Below, piece after piece: positions 1 to 7,254 of a stretch of DNA of 64,000 bases. Numbering within the stretch: position 1 is the stretch's first letter; each line of letters opens with the position of its first letter. Source of the DNA: Neurospora tetrasperma FGSC 2508 (Eukaryota; Ascomycota; Sordariomycetes; Sordariales; Sordariaceae); contig NW_009799179.1 of the NCBI RefSeq assembly GCF_000213175.1, positions 3,701,551 to 3,765,550 of the forward strand. Direction: 5' to 3'. The translations under genes were made by a program, and so were the position numbers. Below the pieces are notes generated by a model. It was not told where the DNA came from and searched no databases. It saw nothing but the letters and a program-made list of their open reading frames with translations.

Positions 1-718
1 CCTACCTCCCTGGGCCCTGCTTAAACGTATCTCGACTCTCTACAGCAGCCTCCCAATACTCCCTGAGGACAGAAGCACGGAGACACCACGGGTGACGGAT
101 GGCTAGAATCGATAACTTTGAAAGATGCACTGGTGCTAAGCTGCGATGCATAGAAACAGAGCAAACAGGGTGACGACTTACAGATGGAAGCTTGGCAAAA
201 GACTGAATGCTTACGATGGAGAACATACAAGGGACTCGAGACACTTTTCAGCCTCAAGTATGACTGACGACAAGTGTCACTCAGCGATCACATCGGAACT
301 GTCACTCATGGATAAGAGCGGATTGATTCTGAAAGCAACAAGGTCTAGTCTGTTCCCTCAAGGCTGGACGGCAGACCATCAATACGGAGGTTTTGTAACT
401 TCCACCCCATCGCCAACATCTCACAGAGCCCGAATTATACCCACTTCATATCACATCCTGCGTTCATCACTTTGCCTCGCTTTCTATCCCTGCGATCCTT
501 CTGGACCAGGCGAAAACATGCCAAAACACCTAAAATGCCCGACCAATGCAACGACATTCTTGTGCCATTAAGAAAACTGTGCAATTTTGCTAAGAAAGCA
601 AAGTGTCCCTCTTACTAAACCCCCATCGCTCAACTCCTCCTCACATCTTGCTCAAGCTGTCGCCATTCACTCGTGGTTCGAGGACCAGATTAGTGCCTAC
701 ACCTAGCAATGGGTCGGC
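1..718. other. Intergenic, downstream of the first small gene
   Basis: No gene is supported here. An open frame at 146-571 on the plus strand has no recognisable motif or low-complexity pattern and is probably chance. This stretch holds the 3' flank of the minus-strand gene that ends at 719. Confidence 0.5.
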
Positions 719-1325
719 TCAGTTCGTGACGATGGACAGCTTGAAGTTCTTCGGCGCATGCATGGACGTCTCCAGTCCCGTCTTTCTCTTCGGCAGCGAA
801 TTGGTGGGGTTGGCCAGGACGGCGCGGTAGGGTCTAGCAGCTGGGTTCAAGATGATCGACTGTTTCTTGGGCGCGTGCATTGAGTTCTCCATCCCCGTCT
901 TCCTTTTCGGCAGCGCATTGGTAGTATCAGCCAGTGCGGGACCAGCGGCAGGGACGTAACCGTCGTAGTAACCGGCCTGTCGACCGAAGACGTTAGTGAT
1001 GGCTGCTTGAGGGCTGAGACTTTGATCAAGTGATCTTGGGCGTACATACCTTCTTCTTGGCTTCATACTCCTCCTCGGCTTCCCTGAACCAAGCCCTGAC
1101 TTCTTCGTCGGTCATTATTTTGGGCGATTCCAGTGCGCGCGGGGCCCTGTATCGGGGGACCACACGAAGTGTTGGAGGTCGGGTTGGACGGGTGATTGTG
1201 CGGGGCGCATGGTGAGGAATGGGTGATGCTTTCGTGCGCTGAGTCTCGAGATGCGACTTGTAAGCAGCAGCGCTGCGGTACGCATTCTTGTTAAAAGGCT
1301 TGATGTAGGTGGGGAAGTCGGACAT
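719..1325 (-). CDS. Unknown small repeat protein, NAYRS/MEN family, 177 aa (gene A)
   Basis: Two exons, 1325-1050 and 976-719. The 73-nt intron has a GTATGT donor, an ACTAAC branch site and a CGACAG acceptor, and lies in phase 0. I do not recognise the product. Exon 1 opens with MSDF, then F11-N12-x-x-A15-Y16-R17-S18, a basic proline/arginine-rich stretch, and an acidic helix at about 71-92 with the pattern TDEEV-x-x-WF and ending in three lysines. Exon 2 starts AGYYDGYVPA and carries two copies of LPKRKTG-M/L-E-N/T-SMHAPK at about 112-128 and 152-167. No signal peptide or membrane segment is seen. The first 18 residues align in register with gene B (3102-3817), and intron position and phase are the same, so the two are paralogs. 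A TATATAAA box lies 111 nt upstream of the ATG. High charge and low complexity suggest an intrinsically disordered protein; function is unknown. Confidence 0.8.
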
Positions 1326-1383
1326 GGTTGCAGATTTGCGATTTCGTTTTGGTTTAAGGCAAGGGAAAAGATGACAGTATGTG

Positions 1384-1405
1384 AGAAGGAAGGAAGGAAG
1401 GAAGA
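1384..1405. repeat. (AAGG)n microsatellite
   Basis: About five GAAGGAAGG-type units in the presumed 5' leader of gene A, between its TATA box and ATG. Confidence 0.85.
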
Positions 1406-1435
1406 GAGATACGAGATGGAGGGGTGGAAGAGTTG

Positions 1436-1443
1436 TTTATATA
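1436..1443 (-). promoter_or_regulatory. TATA box of gene A
   Basis: Reads TATATAAA on the minus strand, 111 nt before the ATG at 1325. A similar box lies at nearly the same distance in front of paralog B (3920-3926), which supports a real core promoter element. An AGGGG (STRE-like) site lies at 1420-1424. Confidence 0.6.
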
Positions 1444-1481
1444 GAAGGTAAGTGCGATGGAGAAGGCAAGAACCTACCTCA

Positions 1482-1657
1482 CCCTATTGAAAAGGCTGAA
1501 ACCTATTGAGGAGGCTGGTATCTATTGTGGAAGCAAGTGCCCTTTGAGAGTTGAGACGGAAGGCAAGTACTTGTTGAGGAGGCCGGTACCTATTGAGAAG
1601 GTGGATTCCTATTGGGGAGAAGGCAAGTACATACCTACCTATTGACAAGGTAAGTGG
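1482..1657. repeat. Degenerate minisatellite upstream of gene A
   Basis: About eight diverged copies of a roughly 20-nt unit with core CCTATTGAGGAGGCTGGTA. Clear copies begin near 1482, 1500, 1520, 1569, 1588, 1609 and 1637; one copy near 1545 is strongly diverged. It sits just upstream of the TATA box of gene A. No comparable array was seen at the other three family genes. Confidence 0.75.
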
Positions 1658-3101
1658 AAGGTGAGTGCAAGTAGGGGACCGATATCACGTCACTCGTTCC
1701 CGTCACCTCTGAAAGGCGAGTAGGTCACTCGGCCTTTACCCATATTTCAGGGAAGATACGCCTCACATGAAACTGATTTGATACTGGGTATCACAGATGG
1801 AGAAGCAAGTGCTAAGCATCCGAGATGAGATCATAGTGGAAGCAATAGCAATTTCATGTTCTCTGAACAGCAAGATGAAAGATGATACCTAGGCTCTCGC
1901 CATTATCCCTCCGTTTTCCTTTGTTCAACACACATGTCCCACCAAGTTCGAGTAAAATATCACGACGAAACATGGAACCATTGATGACTCTGACTGTTCC
2001 TCCCAGGCCTTTAGCATCGCGGTGGAACGGCTCTGGAGTGGAGAAGTTCGAAATCTTGATGTGCGGACCTCGTAAGAAACACGCGACTGTTTGTTCTTGC
2101 TCTGAAAGTCGGACATTATAAGAATATCTGAACATCTACAGTGGTGGGTTACTTGCTAGAGGTAGGCCTGGGTAGAAGTGGGTAGGTGTGAGAATGAATG
2201 AGGAGGAAGTGAGACGGGGGTGGGAGAGGGAGGGTTTTAGTATAGAAGCTTGATTAATTGATACTGTGAAGGGAAGCACAGGTAGTATGTAGGTACGTAC
2301 TCAATTCCCTTCACTCATAAATGCTTGAGGATGTTCAAAAAGCTGCCGGTGTTTTGAGTATAGCAGTTGTTACATCAACCCTTTTTCATCTCAACCCGGG
2401 TTGGTGAAGTACCAGTCTCCCGAAATTACCTGATATGAGCGTTAGCCCATCCATTCCGGCATCCTAATGCGTTCTGTCTTCGCTAAAAGTCATGACGCAT
2501 ATGTAGGCTGGCCAGTTCTACAGATCTATGATTTTGAAAAGATTTGTAATGACACGAAAACATAAAGCCAAGTATCGTGTATACATTTGAAATACGACTC
2601 TTGACTCTCGACGACTGTCAGGGGTGATGGCACATACAGCATGCAAAACTGAAAAACCAAACTGTGCGAACACTTCATGGAATCTTATCACAAGTTTCAT
2701 GGAAAAAGTGGACACAAATGAAAAAAAAAATAAAAAAATAAAATAAAATAAAATAAAATAAAATAAAAAAAAAAATTTAAATTTGAAAGAAAATTAGAAA
2801 GAAAAGCATGCAAGCTTCTACATCTCCTAGGCTCGAATTGGTGATGAGAAACAAAATATATCGATAATGCTGGTTTTTTTGCACAAATCCCATATGTCGT
2901 TCCAGTATCTATTATCTATGAAAGAAGCAAATCACCCCTCTAAAGGTAGTCATGGTGTCCTCAAATGTCAACTCATCTGTGACATCCTAACCAGTCGATG
3001 TGGCGGCGTCGGTGTAATCCAGAACACTGCCGGAATTCTTCTTGCCAAATCCGTTTCGCTTCTCGATTATGTTACGCCTCAATTTACAATCACCTGCGGC
3101 T
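1658..3101. other. Intergenic between genes A and B
   Basis: No gene is firmly supported. A minus-strand frame at 2116-1925 begins MSDF like gene A and has a TATA-like CTATACTAAA about 120 nt upstream, but the rest shows no convincing match to the family; it may be a decayed copy or chance. An A-rich AAAAT array lies at 2721-2775. Confidence 0.4.
2721..2775. repeat. (AAAAT)n microsatellite in an A-rich tract
   Basis: A run of A, then about six AAAAT units, then another A run. Located between genes A and B. Confidence 0.9.
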
Positions 3102-3817
3102 TTAGACCTTCGCAGACTCTGTGCTCTTGAGTGGTGCATGCAGGGAGTTCTTCATGCCGGGAACGATGACATTTGACGCTGGAAATTTGGCCCGAAAGGC
3201 GCTGAAATCCGGAGTGTGGCCTCCCGCCGGGACGTAATCCTTGTTGTACCCAGCCTGTGTCAATTGCATTTTGTCAGTGGAACTGTTCTTGTAGGTTTTG
3301 TATACTTTAACGCAAAGCTGCGCACCTTTTTCTTGTTCTCGTAGTCGATATCGGCCTGGCGGAACCACTCGCGCACTTCGGCGTCGGACATGTAGTGCGG
3401 TCCTTCAGCACCGCTCTGGGTTCCGGAGCCCTTTACTGGCTTGGTGGGGCGCTGCTTCCGGAATTGCTGGTTCTGAATCTGCTGCTTGGGGTGATCGATA
3501 CTGGCGCGTGGAGTATTCTTGTTCGAATGATGCCCGGCCTGGTCGCGGTAACCGTGAGGGATGAACGAATCGCTGCTCTTCGGCATGTCGAAGGATTGCT
3601 TCTTGGGAGGATGGGTGTCGCCACGCAAAGTGTTCTGGTGCGCATCAAAGGCCTCCTGACTGCGGTAGGCGTTGCGGTTAAATGAACCGGTCGGCTTTGG
3701 CTCGTCGGACGGTTCCTGCTTTGGAGAATTGATGAAATTCTTGTGAGCATCATACGCAGCCTGGCTGCGATAAGCATGCGGGTTGAAAGCGGCGCTACGC
3801 TTCGGGAAGCCAGACAT
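3102..3817 (-). CDS. Unknown small repeat protein, NAYRS/MEN family, 214 aa (gene B)
   Basis: Two exons, 3817-3326 and 3254-3102. The intron is 71 nt, phase 0, with donor GTGCGC and acceptor GACACAG. The product is not recognised. Exon 1 carries three copies of a 17-residue unit, (S)FN-x-x-AYRSQ-A-x-DAH-x-N, at residues 11-27, 46-62 and 85-101; the third is the most diverged. A basic glutamine/lysine-rich linker follows, then an acidic helix, SDAEV-x-x-WFRQADIDYEN, ending KKK at residue 164. Exon 2 begins AGYNKDYVPAGGHTP and ends with GMKNSLHAP, matching the MEN-type motif of gene A. Register, intron position and phase match gene A, so B is its paralog with extra N-terminal repeats. The TATA box is at 3920-3926. 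No signal peptide or membrane segment is seen. The non-consensus donor (C at +4 and C at +6) is the weakest part of the model. Confidence 0.8.
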
Positions 3818-3919
3818 TTTGAATGTGGTTGTGTTTTTTGCGTGTTATAGTGTTGGGTGTAATAGAAGTTTTGTAAGAATTCTTGAAGAGGTAGGATTGG
3901 AAAGGAGGAATCGATGATG

Positions 3920-3926
3920 TTATATA
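3920..3926 (-). promoter_or_regulatory. TATA box of gene B
   Basis: Reads TATATAAC on the minus strand, about 103 nt before the ATG at 3817, nearly the same spacing as in gene A. Confidence 0.55.
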
Positions 3927-4215
3927 GGGCGACTGAAAGAAACGGACAGGACCGGTGTTCATGGGAAACCTTGATGCAAAGAACACTTGAGGCCATTCAC
4001 TCGACGAAAGCCCATTCACTCCCGGTCAGGTTCGAAAACACTGAAAAACTTGGCAATGTTATCCTGACTCTTCCATCTTGACTCTTGGGGGTTCAGTCCG
4101 GTCGGGTGATGAGGCGCGGTCGCTGGGTCGCTCAAGTAATCACAGGGACAGAAACCTTGAATCATATAATATACAGAGCAAGATTACATCTGCGGAAAGA
4201 CACTGTATACTAGAT

Positions 4216-4330
4216 ACTAGATGTTGTAGTGACTGTACGTCCTGCTTCTCGGCTTTCTGCGAGTCTGCGGAGAACGCCTTCACCATGGGGTGTGTAACAT
4301 CGCAACATAAGGTGCATCCTTCCTCGCCCA
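4216..4330 (-). pseudogene. Relic of the MEN-module family
   Basis: On the minus strand this fragment reads MVKAFSADSQKAEKQD and then GTACAGTCACT. It matches the 3' end of the third exon of gene D (AAVKAFFAESSEDEEQK, then intron GTATAGTCACT) and of exon 1 of gene C (then GTATAGTCACT). A 13-nt block, GTGAAGGCGTTCT, is identical to gene D, and similarity runs on into the intron. Upstream the TPEE part of the helix is not recognisable. After a possible short intron ending TTTCCGCAG the continuation is closed by stops. I read it as a truncated, decayed family copy between genes B and C. Confidence 0.6.
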
Positions 4331-4640
4331 AGCGCCAACAAAATCGACGGAAGAGGTCGGTTGACTCTGCCTTACAATGAGAGGAGGGAAAATGAGGCTA
4401 AGAATGCATAAACACCTCTAAATGGGCAGAAGTAAGAGTGGACACACAACACACTACTTGGAAAAACTGGCAGGAAACATTAAATCAGAGTGAAAGTCAA
4501 GACTACCCGTACGCTACTAGATCAAATCCCCTCCGCCAACATAGTCTGTATTTCCTGTAAAATACCTCTAGCTACTATTCTCCTACTTTATTGCCGCGCT
4601 TCCAGTGACTAGGACTAGGTGTAGGAGAAACAAGAGTATC

Positions 4641-5072
4641 TCAAGCCTTTGAGCTCTTCTCTGCGGTCTCAGGTGTGGCAAAGCGTGAGTTTGCCAATCC
4701 CTTCTCACCCGGAGGAAGCAACTTGATGTCCTCCTCTACAGCAAAGCGAGAGCCCGCTAAGCCCTTGTTTCCGAAAGGGAGCGGGTTCTCCATTTTCGCC
4801 CTGGGCGTCTCGTGGTCAGCGGCTTGGTAAGGCGCCGATTCACTGTCGTCCTGAGATCCCAGTTGGTAAGCATGTGTTTCGAAAAACGTAGTTGTTAGGT
4901 GTTTTCTAGGCAGTGACTATACCATTTGCTCTTTGCCCTCCTTCTTCGGGGGTTCAGCAAAAAAAGCTTCCACCGCTGCGTCCGCCTCGGGAGTCCAACC
5001 GTACTTGTTGTTGTAAGTGTGTTTACCCTTTTTCTTGTTGAAAGTCTTCTTACGGTTGTCGTTGGAGGCCAT
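4641..5072 (-). CDS. Unknown small MEN-module protein, 119 aa (gene C)
   Basis: Two exons, 5072-4923 and 4850-4641, with a 72-nt phase-0 intron (donor GTATAG, acceptor GATCTCAG). Both exons are short, so the gene is easy to miss. Exon 1 encodes a basic N-terminus (MASNDNRKKTFNKKKGK), then the helix TPEADAAVEAFFAEPPKKEG. Exon 2 begins DDSESAPYQAADHETPRAK, followed by MENPLPFGNK and two copies of a short motif, GLAGSRFA and GLANSRFA. This is the minimal form of gene D: its exon 1 matches the D helix and its exon 2 the D MENPLP module. The intron sequence near the donor (GTATAGTCACTGCC) and acceptor (AACTGGGATCTCAG) is nearly identical to intron 3 of D, so the two diverged recently. It is not recognised and probably disordered. 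An AGGGG site lies at 5116-5120. Confidence 0.8.
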
Positions 5073-6063
5073 CTTGGATTGCCGCGGTATCAGTTTAGCT
5101 GTACTGCTCGTGAAGAGGGGTCAATTGTGTGGTCGGTTGCTGTTTTGGTGCTTTGAAAGTTGCAGGATGGGCAGAGATAATTGACTGTGATCTGCGATTA
5201 AAGAAGATAGGAATGCGGGTGGTTTGGTGCGCTAAATACCTCTAGGTAGGGTTCAGGAGAGTCCCTGGAAATATTCCACCGCCCTCCTCCGTAAAGAGTA
5301 ACATGGTGGTGAAGGGCGACAACAAGACAAAAGGTTTGCTAAAGGTTGTGTACTCCGGAATCATCAGCAAATCTGTAAGATTCTGAGGTAAGGTAAGGTG
5401 GAGCAGGGCCGGTTCATCTCAGGTTCACTTGACGAGTACCTCCTAAAGATTGGTGAAGGGTAAATCCGAATCACAAGACTGTGTTCTGGCTGAACGAAGA
5501 AACGAGGGAAGGTTATATCAGTTCCGCCAAGTGGCCTCTGGTTCGGTTACTTATTTAGCCTCTTGAGGAATAGTAATGTCTCAAGTGTCGTGTCTACAGC
5601 CTCGGGCCTCAGGAGGGCTTGGCTTTATTGAGCGAGGCTTTTTAAAAAAAACCAACGAAGATGGTAACGAAGGTAATGGGTTTTAACCATTGAAAGAAAG
5701 CGACAGAGATATATATGACTGGTGCAAAAGTTTTGATGGAAATGTTACCAAAAGCCGAAGCAGCCTACAGTATAAGCGATTGTAAAAGCGGGCACACAAT
5801 TCAATGTCTAAAGAAAAATGGCAAGCAAGAACCATTGATTCCGATCATTAACCCTGCACTAGCTGATCATGACTTCCTTCCTGCCAAAGCACAGGCTCAC
5901 TCTTGCCAAAATCCTCGCTACATATCTTCTCCTCCATGTCCTCCTTATCCTCCGCCCTCCTTCTGCGTCCTTGATCATCTGCAGAATCTCGCATATTTCC
6001 CACCAAAGTTCCCGTTCCTTCTCATTTCTTTCCTGATTTTCTCACTGCTTCGAGGCGTCGTAA
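5073..6063. other. Intergenic between genes C and D
   Basis: Promoter side of gene C and 3' flank of gene D. A plus-strand frame at 5715-6119 overlaps the last exon of D and shows no family features. No gene is supported. Confidence 0.5.
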
Positions 6064-7254
6064 TCAGGCACTTGAGTTCGATGTCGTCGAAGGGGGGAAA
6101 AATGTATCTTCCTTCCTAGCCCAGCGTGAGGAGCCTAGCCCCTTAGCTCCGGGAGGGAGCGGGTTCTCCATCTTTGCCTTGGGTGTGTCGTGATCGGCTG
6201 GTCGGTAAACAGATTCACCATTTCCCTGAGATCCCAGTTAGTAAGCAAGTGTTTCAGATAATGTAGACATTGGATACCTCTAGTTTCCGGGCAGTGACTA
6301 TACCTTCTGCTCTTCGTCCTCCGATGATTCAGCAAAGAACGCCTTCACGGCGGCGTCCTCCTCGGGAGTGAACTTCCACTTCTTGGTGTAAGTAACCTTT
6401 CCGTTCCTCTTACCGGAAGGCTTCTTGGGAAATCGAGAATTAGCAAGCCCCTTGGTTGCCTCAGGAAACTGCGGCTTCGGGTCCTTGGTTGCCTCAGGAA
6501 ACTGCGGCTTCGGGTCCTCTTCCTCCTTCTTAGCCCAACGTGAGGAGGCTAGCCCCTTAGCTCCGGGAGGAAGCGGGTTCTCCATCTTTGCCTTGGGTGT
6601 GTCATGATCGGCTGGTTGGTAAGGCGATTTCTTGTTGTTCTGAAATCTAGGTCAGTCTTGATGATCCCAAAACAAAAATTTGCACTCCGGGCGTTACTCG
6701 TATCATACCTTTTCCTCTAAGTCCAATTTCGCATAGAAGGCATGGAAGTCATCCACTGCGGCTTGCTCCTCGGGCGAGATTGAGTTATACCCTTTCTTCT
6801 TGGCAAAGCGAGAATGAGCAGGCCCCTTGGTGTTATTGAGAAGCAGCGGCTTTTTGTCTTCTTCCATGTGATGACTCGCTGCTTGTGGGGTGGGCAACGG
6901 CTTGATGTCGTCCTCTTTCTTAGCCCAACGTGAGGAAGCTAGGCCCTTGGCTCCAGGAGGGAGCGGATTCTCCATCTTTGCCCTGGGCGTGTCATGGTCG
7001 GCTGGTTGGTAAGGCGACTTCCTGTTGTTCTGAAATCCGAGTAAGTAACAGATCAAACATTTTGTACCTTTGCTTGGTCATATCAGTGATCATACCTTTT
7101 CCTCCATGTCCAACTTCGCATAAAAGGCGTGGAACTCGTCGACTGCGGCCTGCTCCTCAGGAGATACAAAGAGGTTCTTCTTGAAATTGGTGGGCCGTCT
7201 TCCCATCGACTTGTAGCCGTTGGGGTTCGTCTTTGAGTTGTAGCTGGGTGCCAT
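6064..7254 (-). CDS. Unknown multi-module MEN protein, 325 aa (gene D)
   Basis: Four exons, 7254-7096, 7029-6709, 6639-6304 and 6225-6064, giving 53, 107, 112 and 53 codons. All three introns (66, 69 and 78 nt) are in phase 0. Exon 1 has a basic start and the helix SPEEQAAVDEFHAFYAK. Exons 2 and 3 are duplicates: each starts NN-R/K-KSPYQPADHDTP, has MENPLPPGAKGLASSRWA, a variable linker, a second SRF motif, and ends in another PEE helix plus EEK or EQK. Exon 4 repeats the first half only (VYRPADHDTP, MENPLPPGAKGLGSSRWA) and stops. The protein is thus three helix/MEN modules. Exon 3 also holds an exact 33-bp tandem duplication (DPKPQFPEATK twice). There is no signal peptide or membrane segment. 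A TATAAGA-like site lies at 7451-7457. The family is unknown to me; the regular modules suggest a multivalent scaffold or binding protein, which is only inference. Confidence 0.82.
6452..6517. repeat. Exact 33-bp tandem duplication inside gene D exon 3
   Basis: Two identical 33-nt copies, 6452-6484 and 6485-6517, in frame, encoding DPKPQFPEATK twice. Their identity points to a recent event. Confidence 0.92.

Noticed and set aside
146-571. 141-aa plus-strand frame
   Set aside because: No recognisable motif, start in poor context, composition random.
5715-6119. 134-aa plus-strand frame
   Set aside because: Overlaps the last exon of gene D antisense and has no family or domain feature.
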